Translations under genes and position numbers: made by a program
Shown: one piece after another, positions 7,491-15,204 of the stretch
How positions within the stretch are numbered: position 1 is the stretch's first letter
Layout: each line of letters opens with the position of its first letter
Assembly (NCBI GenBank): GCA_031581485.1
Contig: JAVLBA010000046.1
Location: forward strand, 1 to 21,012
Source of the DNA: BM506 sp031581485
GTDB lineage: Bacteria; Desulfobacterota; Desulfobulbia; Desulfobulbales; SURF-16
Direction: 5' to 3'
Length of the DNA: 21,012 nt
Notes under the pieces: model-generated
Seen by the model: the letters and a program-made list of their open reading frames with translations, nothing else
Database searches by the model: none
What the model was told of the DNA's origin: nothing

Positions 7491-10400
7491 CTAAGGCAGC
7501 AAGACGGCTATCTCCTGCTGTTTTTTCTGCAGACGCTTACCGGAGACGGGGAAGATGGTTTTTAACTCCTGGGCAAAGAGGGAGACCCGCAATTCCTCAA
7601 CCATGGTGGCAAAAGAGTCGAGCTCCTCGGCAATTTCAGGGGTAAGACCCTGGCGACGCCGGACCTCAGCGAGCCACGCCACAAAAGGGGTTATTTCCTG
7701 AAGGCGGGCCTTGTCGCGGGACGGATCCTGGATTTTCCGCTGCAGGCGGATGGTCAGGGCCTTCAGATAGCGGGGCACCTGGGCAATCTTGGCACTGCTC
7801 ATGGTGAGCAGGAAATCAGGCGGCAGATAGCGCGCCACCTCCCCCCGGAAGGCAGCACATTCCTGGACGCTCATGCCGAAATATTTCTTGGCGTCACAGG
7901 CAGCCTCCAGGGTGGCGATAAAGTCGAGGGTGGCCCGCCGCTCCTGCAGGACGGCAATCACCTGTGCCAAGACTTTTTTACCCAGGAGATAGGGACCGGC
8001 CTTCTTCACCCTCTCCACGGTGGCGGCAAAGGTTTCCCTGCTGGGAATCAGGCCGGCCTGACAGCTGAAGATCTCCCGCCGGATAAAGGCAAAAAGCTGC
8101 TTGTTGATCTGCTCATGGCTGGCCAGCCCTTCATAAAGGGCCCAGTGGGCCCTGGGCAGGACAAAATCCTTGGCCAGACCCTGCAGGCCCTTGACAAACT
8201 GAAGGTCATAGAGCACCAGCAGCGCCTGTTGCGTCTCGCTCCGGCACACCTCGATATCGTTGAAAATACGGAGGGCAACACCTTTCTTGCCCTGGGCCAC
8301 CAGGCCGGGATAGGCAAAACCGACAAGGTTGGCCTGGCGATCCTTGATCGGCAAACGCGCAGGCAGGTCGCCAAAATCCCAGGTGGTGATCTCCTGCCGT
8401 TCATACTGCCGGCGCAGCGTTGCCAGGCCCTGAGACTCATCGCCCTGCTCAACCCTTTTCTGCACCAAGACATTGGGATCCCGACTCGACTGCACGGCCT
8501 CACCGTCCACCAGCTCAAAACGCATGCGCAGATGGCGGGGCAGATTGTCCGTGCTCCACATGGCGGGCTCCACCTTGAGCTGAAAAACCTTAAAAACAGC
8601 CTCCTCAAGCTGGCGAAAAAGATTACCCTGGTAGGGTGTCAGCCGAGGCAGCAGCCTTTCGGCGGCCTGGGGGATAGGGACCAGATGGCGGCGGACGGAC
8701 TTGGGCAGGCTCTTCAACAGACAGGTGATTTTTTCCGGCAGCAGACCGGGCACCAGCCACTCGAAATGGTCACGACGGCTGTGGGCGGCAAGGTTCCTGG
8801 GGATGACCACGGCAATGCCATCCTCCTGGGCGCCCGGGTCAAAGCAGTAGCGCAGTTTGAAGGTCAGCTCCCCGCAATGGGTGGCCTCGGGAAAATCAGC
8901 CAGCCGGTCCTCCTGGGGCTGGCCCTTGACGACATCTGCCTCCCCCATGCGCAGCAGTTCATCCCCGCCCTTTCTCTTGACAAAGCGGGCCAGACTCTGG
9001 CGATCAAAAACATCCGCCGGCAGGCGCCGGTCATAGAAGGCGAAGATCTCCAGGTCATCCACCAGCACGCCCCGCTGGCGGATCCGATGTTCCAGCTCTT
9101 CCATCTCCTCAATGAGGGTGCGGTTGGCCGCCAGAAAGGCAAAGCTCCCCCCGAGTTCGCCGCCCACAAGACCATCCTGGATAAAGATCTGCCTGGCCTC
9201 CACCGGTGCCACCCGGCCATAATTGACGCGGCGACCAGCCACGATAATCAGGCCAAAGAGGGAGACCTGTTCCTTGGCCACCACCATGCCCTGCTTCTTG
9301 GCCCAGTGGGGCTCCAGAAAGGTGCGTTTACAGAGATCACCGGCCAGGGGCTCAATCCATTCCGCCTTGATTCCTGCCACGTTCCGGGCAAAGAGGCGGG
9401 AGGTCTCCATGAGCTCACCGGCCATGATCCAGCTATTCTTCTTGCCGAATTGACCGGAGCCGGGAAAGACCATGAGCTCCTTGTCCTGGCAGCCCTGATA
9501 GATATTTTTAGCCTTCTGCAGGCCGATATTGCGCAGATTGCCGCTCAAAATGGCCCGGTGCACCTGCCCGTAGCTGGCCGGCTCGCTGTTTTCTAGGAAA
9601 CACAAGGAGTGGCGACGCTTGTCCCGCCCCTCTTCGGCCAGGATGGAGCGGATCTGTTCATGGATGTCCTGCCACTCGCGCAGACGCTGGTAGGAGAGGA
9701 AATTCCTGGCACAAAACTTACGGAGTTTTGCCTGGCTGCCCATGGCAATGGCGGTTTGGGCAAAGAGGTCCCAGAGGGTGACGAAGGTCTCAAAATCGGA
9801 AGAAGCCGACTTGAAGCGGGCATGGGCCTCATCAGCGGCAGGCTCCTTGTCCACCGGCCTGAGACGCGGGTCCTGCAGGGACAGGGCCGCGGCAATAATG
9901 ATCATCTCCCGCACGCAATTCTCCTGCCGGGCCGCAATGATCATCCGCGACAGGCGCGGGTCCAGGGGCAGCCGGGCCATGAGCCGACCGGCGGGGGTCA
10001 GTCTCCTCTCTTTGTCCAGGGCGCCCAGTTCCGTGAGAAGATGATAGCCATCGGCAATGGCCCGGCTTGAGGGCGGATCAACAAAGGGGAATGTGGCCGG
10101 CTCGCCGAGATGGAGGCTGGTCATCCTCAAGATGACCTCGGCCAGATTGGAACGGAGGATCTCCGGCCGGGTAAATTCCGGCCGGTTCAGGTAGTCGCTT
10201 TCTTCATAGAGACGCAGACAGATACCCGGCGCCACCCGGCCGCAGCGTCCGGCCCGCTGCGCACAGCTGGCCCTGGATATTTTCGCCACGGGCAATTTGC
10301 TGGTCCGGGCCCGCACATTATAACTTAAAATCCGGGCCAGACCGGTATCCACCACATAACGGATGCCCGGCACCGTGAGGGAGGTCTCGGCCACATTGGT

Positions 10401-11279
10401 GGCAAAGACGATCTTGACCCGGCCTGTTTCCTGGAAGACCCTGGTCTGCTCCCGGCCTGTCAAGCGCCCATAGAGGGGGAGGACCAGAGGGGTCTCCCTG
10501 CCCTTGTCGCTTTGGAAACGGCTGCTGAAGAGGGCCACGGCCTCGCGGATATCACGCTCGGTGGGCATGAAGACCAGCATATTGCCGGGCCCTTCCTGGT
10601 TGAGAAGATCCAGGGCGGCCTGGACCGCCTTTTCCACATAATCCCCTTCCTCGCCGCCCTGCTCCGGGGCAAGATATCTGATCTCCACCGGATAGGTGCG
10701 GCCGGAGACCTTGATAATGGGGGCATTGCCAAAGGCCTTGGCAAACTTCTCGGTATCAATGGTGGCTGAGGTGATGATCAGCTTCAGATCAGGGCGGCGC
10801 TTCAAGATCCGCTGCATAATGCCCAGCAGGAAGTCGATATTGAGACTGCGCTCGTGGGCCTCATCAATGATGATGGTGTCATAGGCCGCCAGAAATCTGT
10901 CACCCTGGGCCTCAGCCAGCAGGATGCCATCCGTCATGAACTTGATACGGGTGGCAGCGCTGGTATGGTTGCGGAAACGGATCTTGTGGCCCACCAGAGA
11001 GCCGGCCCAGCCAAGCTCCTCGCTCACCCGGGCGGCAATGGAAGTGGCAGCGATACGGCGGGGCTGGGTACAGCCGATCATTTTCTCCTGACCGCGGCCC
11101 GCCTCCAGACACATCTTGGGCAGCTGGGTGGTTTTTCCTGACCCGGTATCGCCGGCAACAATCACCACCTGATGCGCCTCTATGGCGGCAATGATCGCCT
11201 CCCTGGCAGCACAGATGGGTAAGTTCTTGGGATATTTTATTTTTTTTATAAGTTCATTCACGATATCATATCGAAGCAA
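7491..11279 (-). CDS. hrpA: HrpA, DEAH-box ATP-dependent RNA helicase
   Basis: A 1262-aa cytosolic helicase, close to the roughly 1300 aa of E. coli HrpA, which rescues stalled ribosomes by acting on mRNA. Motifs in order: Walker A GDTGSGKTT (43-51), TQPRR (71-75), DEAH (139-142), SAT (171-173), FATNVAETSLTVPG (292-305), and QRAGRCGR (341-348). After these come the winged-helix/ratchet and OB-fold regions and the long HrpA-specific C-terminal region (DUF3418-like). The longest frame begins at a TTG (11279) with no ribosome site. GTG 11261 is the only other nearby start, and no ATG or GTG exists upstream before the stop. A separate promoter precedes it. The gene is intact and normal apart from the weak start. 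Confidence 0.96.
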   Translation of the reverse strand: MLRYDIVNELIKKIKYPKNLPICAAREAIIAAIEAHQVVIVAGDTGSGKTTQLPKMCLEAGRGQEKMIGCTQPRRIAATSIAARVSEELGWAGSLVGHKIRFRNHTSAATRIKFMTDGILLAEAQGDRFLAAYDTIIIDEAHERSLNIDFLLGIMQRILKRRPDLKLIITSATIDTEKFAKAFGNAPIIKVSGRTYPVEIRYLAPEQGGEEGDYVEKAVQAALDLLNQEGPGNMLVFMPTERDIREAVALFSSRFQSDKGRETPLVLPLYGRLTGREQTRVFQETGRVKIVFATNVAETSLTVPGIRYVVDTGLARILSYNVRARTSKLPVAKISRASCAQRAGRCGRVAPGICLRLYEESDYLNRPEFTRPEILRSNLAEVILRMTSLHLGEPATFPFVDPPSSRAIADGYHLLTELGALDKERRLTPAGRLMARLPLDPRLSRMIIAARQENCVREMIIIAAALSLQDPRLRPVDKEPAADEAHARFKSASSDFETFVTLWDLFAQTAIAMGSQAKLRKFCARNFLSYQRLREWQDIHEQIRSILAEEGRDKRRHSLCFLENSEPASYGQVHRAILSGNLRNIGLQKAKNIYQGCQDKELMVFPGSGQFGKKNSWIMAGELMETSRLFARNVAGIKAEWIEPLAGDLCKRTFLEPHWAKKQGMVVAKEQVSLFGLIIVAGRRVNYGRVAPVEARQIFIQDGLVGGELGGSFAFLAANRTLIEEMEELEHRIRQRGVLVDDLEIFAFYDRRLPADVFDRQSLARFVKRKGGDELLRMGEADVVKGQPQEDRLADFPEATHCGELTFKLRYCFDPGAQEDGIAVVIPRNLAAHSRRDHFEWLVPGLLPEKITCLLKSLPKSVRRHLVPIPQAAERLLPRLTPYQGNLFRQLEEAVFKVFQLKVEPAMWSTDNLPRHLRMRFELVDGEAVQSSRDPNVLVQKRVEQGDESQGLATLRRQYERQEITTWDFGDLPARLPIKDRQANLVGFAYPGLVAQGKKGVALRIFNDIEVCRSETQQALLVLYDLQFVKGLQGLAKDFVLPRAHWALYEGLASHEQINKQLFAFIRREIFSCQAGLIPSRETFAATVERVKKAGPYLLGKKVLAQVIAVLQERRATLDFIATLEAACDAKKYFGMSVQECAAFRGEVARYLPPDFLLTMSSAKIAQVPRYLKALTIRLQRKIQDPSRDKARLQEITPFVAWLAEVRRRQGLTPEIAEELDSFATMVEELRVSLFAQELKTIFPVSGKRLQKKQQEIAVLLP

Positions 11280-11363
11280 TTGAAAATAAAGCGTTTTTTT
11301 GATGCTGCCTGACTCTTTCCCTACGTTGTTTTTCTTTCTCCATCCCCCTGAAAATGGAGGTTG

Positions 11364-11372
11364 ATTGTACCA
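11364..11372 (-). promoter_or_regulatory. Candidate extended -10 promoter for hrpA
   Basis: On the minus strand the sequence TGGTACAAT (11372-11364) is a good extended -10 element (TGn then a 5/6 -10 box). No convincing -35 is present, as is common for extended -10 promoters. Transcription would start near 11357 and give a leader of about 78 nt. Confidence 0.4.
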
Positions 11373-11376
11373 TTTT

Positions 11377-11783
11377 TATGTGCAAATAGAAATGAGGCAA
11401 TTTTCCCGGTCACCATAAAGCGCCTGTCAGAGAGTCTGACCATATGCCATCCTTCAACCATTTCAAAAACCTGGTCTCGGCAACCACCAACTCAGGGGCC
11501 GACAAGAGTGCGGGCTCATCCTCCCCAAGGACCCACCCAGATTGCCGGCGCCATTAAAGATGGAGGATTAATGGCCTGACACCGGAGGCCGTACCCCCTG
11601 CCCTGCCGCTCTTGCCGGCCCTCTCCTTTGCCAATATGAAGATTGACAAGGGACAGGGCGAAATGGTTTACTAGCCCTCGGCCTTGTATGGGCAAGAGCA
11701 CCACGGCAATCTCCCTTTTTTTGGAAAAAATCAGACGCACCTTTTTTCCAGCAAGATTAAAATAAGAACCGACGAAATTCTCT
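11377..11783. other. Gap between hrpA and the SEC-C gene; no convincing gene
   Basis: The divergent gap totals 504 bp (11280-11783), including the hrpA leader and promoter. Open frames here are short, lack ribosome sites and have compositions unlike the neighbouring proteins. A TTGACA at 11643-11648 with TTTACT 18 bp later (11667-11672) could drive the SEC-C operon. The only clear structure is the inverted repeat at 11722-11750. The stretch 11377-11640 shows nothing I can support. Confidence 0.5.
11722..11750 (+). repeat. 9-bp perfect inverted repeat in the SEC-C gene leader
   Basis: TGGAAAAAA (11722-11730) and TTTTTTCCA (11742-11750) are exact reverse complements around an 11-nt spacer, 34 bp before the SEC-C start. 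It could be an operator or a weak hairpin. Neither strand shows a normal terminator tail. Confidence 0.45.
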
Positions 11784-12284
11784 ATGATGAAAATAGGCAG
11801 AAATGAACCCTGTCCATGCGGGAGCGGCAAGAAATTTAAGAAATGCTGCAATGATATCAACAAGTTCCAACCAAAAACCCCGGAAGCGACTGCCCAGGTA
11901 TCCCTGAGCAGCGAGGTAGAAAAACTCCAGGAGTTAGCCGCTCGCAAAGAGGCCTCAGTACGGACCATGGGTGTTTTCATCTTTGTTGCCACCGAGCAAG
12001 GGGATGGGTGGCTTCTTGAGATGTCTGACGCCGATGCCCTCAAAGTGGCTGACAAGGGCAAAAAACTTGCTGTGGAAATCAAGGAAAGCGCCGAGACCAT
12101 CGAGGTCAACTGGTCGCATCATTTCACCATCCGCAAAAAAGAATTCTTGGTCACCGATTATAAAGATAAGAGCGTGACCACGCTGAGTGATTTACCCACT
12201 CATGCCATTTTCGCCGCCATTAAACGGATCCGCAAAAAATTCCCCAAGGATGTCTTGGCAGCCATCCATCTGGACGAGGAGTAA
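11784..12284 (+). CDS. SEC-C motif protein with uncharacterised C-terminal region
   Basis: A 166-aa soluble protein. The N terminus is a canonical SEC-C zinc knuckle: GRNEPCPCGSGKKFKKCC, ligands C10, C12, C21 and C22 (CxC-x8-CC). The same motif ends SecA and many stand-alone proteins, where it binds zinc and often contacts SecB or ribosomes. Residues 45-166 are not recognised: a mixed alpha/beta domain rich in charged residues, ending in an Arg/Lys-rich helix (AAIKRIRKKFPKDVLAAI). The first ATG (11784) and the next codon are both possible starts; no ribosome site is clear. The downstream VanZ-like gene starts four bases after its stop, so they are probably one operon. Function is unknown. Confidence 0.85.
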   Translation: MMKIGRNEPCPCGSGKKFKKCCNDINKFQPKTPEATAQVSLSSEVEKLQELAARKEASVRTMGVFIFVATEQGDGWLLEMSDADALKVADKGKKLAVEIKESAETIEVNWSHHFTIRKKEFLVTDYKDKSVTTLSDLPTHAIFAAIKRIRKKFPKDVLAAIHLDEE

Positions 12285-12288
12285 GGGC

Positions 12289-12714
12289 GTGCCCCTGAGC
12301 CGCAGGCTGCTGCACCTGCTGCCGGCCCTGGCCATGTCAGGGGCCATATTTGCAGGGGCCTCGCTGCCCGGCAAATATCTCCCCGCCTTCCTCCATGGCG
12401 GTGTTGATAAATATGCCCATGCCCTGGTCTACGGACTGCTGGCTGCCAGTTATCTCTTTGCCTTTGGCAATGATCTTCTCCGCCGCTCTCCCCTGGGGAT
12501 GAGCCTGGCCACCATCGTTATCTGCCTCTTGTACGGCGGCCTTGAAGAGTGGTATCAATCGATTATTCCCGGCCGGCGGCCAGACAGGTTTGATCTGGAG
12601 GCGGACATGATCGGCGTCATGGTGGTGATCATGTTCTGGATGATTATTCTTCTCAAGAAATCGGTGCCAGGGGATGGCGATTCTGCAACAAAGACCCCGG
12701 CCCAGGGCTCCTGA
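12289..12714 (+). CDS. VanZ-like family membrane protein
   Basis: A 141-aa protein with about four membrane segments (roughly 7-25, 41-60, 70-86 and 107-123). It shows VanZ-family blocks: VDKYAHALVYGLLA in the second segment, and GGLEEWYQSIIPGRRPDRFDLEADMIG before the last. VanZ itself gives low-level teicoplanin resistance, but most members are housekeeping membrane proteins of unknown role, so no resistance is implied. The frame is open upstream to 12187 inside the SEC-C gene. GTG 12289 is preferred because the hydrophobic N terminus follows it directly and GAGGAG stands about ten bases before. It lies four bases after the SEC-C stop. Confidence 0.85.
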   Translation: MPLSRRLLHLLPALAMSGAIFAGASLPGKYLPAFLHGGVDKYAHALVYGLLAASYLFAFGNDLLRRSPLGMSLATIVICLLYGGLEEWYQSIIPGRRPDRFDLEADMIGVMVVIMFWMIILLKKSVPGDGDSATKTPAQGS

Positions 12715-12717
12715 AAC

Positions 12718-12897
12718 ATGCGTTTCCTGCCCCTTCTAGGCGTCATGGTACTTCTCTTCCTGCTCTCCCACACCCCGGGCAGGAGTTTACCTGAAGCCGC
12801 CCTTTTTCTCTGGTGCTGGTGGTGCTGTACGGCCAGAAAAGTTTACCATGGATCTCGCCAAGACAAAGCCGATTTCCTGGGCAGAACCAGACGATAG
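12718..12897 (+). CDS. Possible small membrane protein (59 aa), perhaps a frameshifted remnant
   Basis: An ATG three bases after the VanZ stop opens a 60-codon frame to TAG 12897. The product begins MRFLPLLGVMVLLFLLSHTP, a signal-anchor-like hydrophobic segment, and becomes Trp/Cys-rich at WCWWCC, which is unusual. Around 12810 the +1 frame reads LVLVVLYGQKSLPW, more membrane-like than the zero frame, so a single-base indel may have split a slightly longer protein. No strong ribosome site is present. It resembles no family I can name. It may equally be untranslated spacer before the HD-GYP gene. Confidence 0.3.
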   Translation: MRFLPLLGVMVLLFLLSHTPGRSLPEAALFLWCWWCCTARKVYHGSRQDKADFLGRTRR

Positions 12898-12954
12898 GAT
12901 CAACGATACCCGTCAGAAAAATGAAATCTTTTTCATAGAATATGAGGTTGTGCC

Positions 12955-14460
12955 ATGGTCATCTCTGCCATAACCACTCCCCTTGTCATCATGGGGGCCG
13001 GGCTCATGCTCATCGCCCTTATCAGCGGCATTCGCCTCACCAAAAAAATCCCCACCAGGCTCCAGGATAAATGGCGGTTTCTTCTCATGCTCATGGCCAT
13101 TTTTTTCTGCGGCCACCTCCTCTTTGCCGCCCTCCTGTTCAGAAGATTTCCCTTCCCTGATATCCTCATCGGCCTCAGCATCTTTCTTGGTGGCGCCTTC
13201 AGCCTGCTTGTTATCCACCTTACCAAGGGCGCGCTTAAAAAGTTCCAGGAAGAGGAGTGCAAACTATCCAAGGCCACGGCCAACATACAACAAAAGGAAC
13301 GAAAACTGGCGGAGAGCAACGCCCTTTATCTGAAAGATCTCTTTGAGATGATTGCCGAGGTCCTGGCTAACCGGGACCAGCATACCTTTGAACATGATCT
13401 GCAGGTGGCGGCCATTGCCAAACTCATCGGCGAGAAACTGGGTCTGAGCGAAGAGACCCTTACCAGCCTGGAACTGGGCTGCCTGGCCCATGATATCGGT
13501 AAAACCGCCATCCCCGATGATATTCTCTTGAAACCGGCCAAGTTCACCTTTCAGGATCGAAATATCATGGAGTACCATCCTCTGATCGGCGCCAAGCTTG
13601 TAGCCCGCCATATTCAAGATGACAAGGTCATTGACATCATCCTCAATCATCATGAGCGGCTGGATGGCAGCGGCTATCCAGCCGGACTCAAAGGTGATGA
13701 AATAGGCATTCTACCGCGCATTGTCGCTGCCGCCGACACCTACGAGTCCCTTATTTCCCGCCGTTCCTATAAAAAACCCATCTCCACCGAGGAGGCCCTC
13801 GACATCCTCAGGGAGGAGGTGGCAAAAGGCCGGCTGGACGGCCGCATTGTCGATATCCTCATCGCCATTGTGCCGCAACTCCCTGAAGTGGAGGAGACCA
13901 TACCCATAACGGCGGGCTTCATGAAAAACATTGAGATCTTTCGGAATCGCACCTATTTTCGTGAACCATTAAGCGATTTCTACAACTACCGCTATCTTCT
14001 CTTCCTGGATGATGCCGAGGTTCTCCACAAAGAGACCCTGCCCTACGATCTCATGCTCATCTCCTTTCCCAATTTCGGCACCTTTCAGCAGGAAAAAGGG
14101 TATCTGGTGGCAGATCAGGCTTTTGACGAGATCGGCCAGAACCTGTTGGATATCTGCAAGAATTTCAGCCAGCCCCGTGATTTTTACGACGGTTCGGTGA
14201 TGTTGTTTAGAAAAAGAAATGATTATCTTATCTATCAGGAACATGAAGATGAAAACACGGCCTCTGTCTCTGTTTTCAATGATATATCCAAAACCCTCTC
14301 CCGCTTCAAAGAGGAGTGGGGCCTGCACTTTATCCTGGTCAGCCACCCCTGCCCGCCCGGCCAGCCAACCAGTAAAGCGCTCCATAATCTTCTCAAAAAG
14401 GCGGAACCTGCCATCCATAAAAAAACCGCTGGACATCTCGACCAGGAGCCTATAAGTTAA
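12955..14460 (+). CDS. Membrane-anchored HD-GYP phosphodiesterase with degenerate C-terminal GGDEF-like domain
   Basis: A 501-aa inner-membrane protein. Three hydrophobic segments (about 8-27, 41-62 and 69-89) lead into a coiled coil (91-125) and an HD-GYP domain (about 126-310). HD-GYP residues include H147, H179-D180 with IGK, H208, H219, HHE at 232-234, DGSGYP at 237-242 and D261, so it is predicted active in hydrolysing cyclic di-GMP. The region 340-455 has the outline of a GGDEF domain: PLSDFYNYRYL stands where TGLYNRRYL is usual. LMLISFPNF stands for the metal-binding strand, and RKRNDYLIY replaces the GGDEF loop, so no cyclase activity is expected. ATG 12955 has GAGG seven bases upstream. 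It is the last gene of the SEC-C/VanZ group. Confidence 0.9.
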   Translation: MVISAITTPLVIMGAGLMLIALISGIRLTKKIPTRLQDKWRFLLMLMAIFFCGHLLFAALLFRRFPFPDILIGLSIFLGGAFSLLVIHLTKGALKKFQEEECKLSKATANIQQKERKLAESNALYLKDLFEMIAEVLANRDQHTFEHDLQVAAIAKLIGEKLGLSEETLTSLELGCLAHDIGKTAIPDDILLKPAKFTFQDRNIMEYHPLIGAKLVARHIQDDKVIDIILNHHERLDGSGYPAGLKGDEIGILPRIVAAADTYESLISRRSYKKPISTEEALDILREEVAKGRLDGRIVDILIAIVPQLPEVEETIPITAGFMKNIEIFRNRTYFREPLSDFYNYRYLLFLDDAEVLHKETLPYDLMLISFPNFGTFQQEKGYLVADQAFDEIGQNLLDICKNFSQPRDFYDGSVMLFRKRNDYLIYQEHEDENTASVSVFNDISKTLSRFKEEWGLHFILVSHPCPPGQPTSKALHNLLKKAEPAIHKKTAGHLDQEPIS

Positions 14461-14513
14461 GACAATAATTAAATAGATAGTTATTTTTTCACTCGTTCTA
14501 CTGGAGTATGATC

Positions 14514-14729
14514 ATGCCCATTTATGAATTCAAATGTAATGCGTGCAGCAAAAAATTCGAGACCATTCTCACCTCAAGCGCCAAGGTCTCCGAGGTAACC
14601 TGTCCGGAGTGTCAGAGCAAAAATATCCAAAAGACCATTTCCGCCTCCAGCTACCGGCTCAACCGTTCCTCCAGCGCCATTCCGGCCGGTGCCCTGTCAG
14701 GCTGTTCCTCCAAGGGCGGCTTCTCCTGA
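14514..14729 (+). CDS. FmdB-family zinc ribbon regulatory-type protein
   Basis: A 71-aa protein starting MPIYEFKCNACSKKFE, the standard FmdB/CxxC_CXXC_SSSS opening. The zinc ribbon is C8-x2-C11 and C30-x2-C33. The tail is Ser-rich with a single Cys and Gly-rich end, also usual. FmdB was named as a putative regulator of formamidase; the true role of the family is unknown, and zinc-dependent nucleic-acid or protein contact is assumed. An ATG at 14508 is in frame, but ATG 14514 is chosen because it gives the conserved N terminus and has GGAG seven bases upstream. It stands 53 bp after the HD-GYP stop. Confidence 0.93.
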   Translation: MPIYEFKCNACSKKFETILTSSAKVSEVTCPECQSKNIQKTISASSYRLNRSSSAIPAGALSGCSSKGGFS

Positions 14730-14769
14730 GCTTAAGGATATAACGGTCAGGTTGATCGTTTCGAACCAC

Positions 14770-14808
14770 AAAAAAGGGCCCAGCCAAGAGCTTGGGGATT
14801 GCCGCCCT
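14770..14808 (-). terminator. Candidate intrinsic terminator reading on the minus strand
   Basis: On the minus strand AGGGC (14808-14804) pairs with GCCCT (14779-14775), enclosing an inner CCAA/TTGG hairpin, and is followed directly by six T (14775-14770). No annotated minus-strand gene ends close by; the LysW-like gene ends 190 bp upstream, beyond another terminator. It may end a small RNA. Confidence 0.45.
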
Positions 14809-14917
14809 GAAGGGCGACCGGCGCCTATTGATCTTTTAGTTGCTAAACGATAAGCAGCATTGCCGGGCCGCCAGGGGCCCAGATTGCCCTACATAACTGT
14901 CAGGCTTTTAGACAATA

Positions 14918-14956
14918 AAAAACAGGGCAGCCCCGCTCCGGAGGTGCCCTGTTTTT
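14918..14956. terminator. Bidirectional intrinsic terminator between fmdB and the LysW-like gene
   Basis: AAAAACAGGGCA (14918-14929) and TGCCCTGTTTTT (14945-14956) are exact reverse complements with a 15-nt GC-rich loop. There are five T on the plus strand and six T or more on the minus strand, so it can terminate transcripts from both convergent genes. Confidence 0.85.
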
Positions 14957-15000
14957 CAGATGTCAGAGCGGGCTCGACAGCCCGCTCCTTTCATGCCGGG

Positions 15001-15204
15001 TCACGCCTCATATTGATCATCATAGCTGCCAAAGGATTCCTCTTCAAAATAATCCAGGGCCTCCAGCGGCTCAAGGCGCAAGGGAATAAGAGAAAGTATC
15101 TCAAACTCCTGCTCACATTCCTCACAATAGACCTCGTCGCCGGGTTCGTTATCATCAAAAACCCTGATTTCGCCGCGACAAGCCGGGCATTTTTTACTTC
15201 TCAT
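15001..15204 (-). CDS. LysW-like small zinc ribbon protein with atypical C-terminal tail
   Basis: A 67-aa acidic protein. It has C6-x2-C9 (KCPACRGEI), then C27-x2-C30 (YCEECEQEFEI), followed by LSLIPLRLEP. This order, spacing and the PLRLEP block match LysW, the amino-group carrier protein of lysine/arginine biosynthesis. LysW usually ends EDWGE, and its terminal Glu is the attachment point. Here the tail is longer, acidic and ends DQYEA, so the normal acceptor is missing. ATG 15204 is chosen (GGAG eight bases upstream); an in-frame ATG at 15222 is possible. It lies downstream of the polyamine operon, separated by 279 bp. Carrier function is uncertain; it may be only a structural zinc ribbon. 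Confidence 0.7.
   Translation of the reverse strand: MRSKKCPACRGEIRVFDDNEPGDEVYCEECEQEFEILSLIPLRLEPLEALDYFEEESFGSYDDQYEA

Noticed and set aside
6467..7645. 392-codon plus-strand open frame
   Set aside because: Antisense to the diguanylate cyclase gene and its promoter; no ribosome site and no recognisable domain.
8115..9596. 493-codon plus-strand open frame
   Set aside because: It lies wholly antisense to hrpA, whose helicase and C-terminal domains are intact; the product is His/Gly/Gln/Pro-rich with no family blocks, typical of the reverse frame of a GC-rich gene.
12289..12714. Glycopeptide resistance determinant because of VanZ similarity
   Set aside because: VanZ-like proteins are widespread in bacteria without van operons; no vanA/H/X/R/S genes are near.
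14730..14917. Known riboswitch (cyclic di-GMP, cobalamin, TPP) downstream of fmdB
   Set aside because: I compared the hairpins with remembered consensus cores and found no match; kept only as a possible small RNA.
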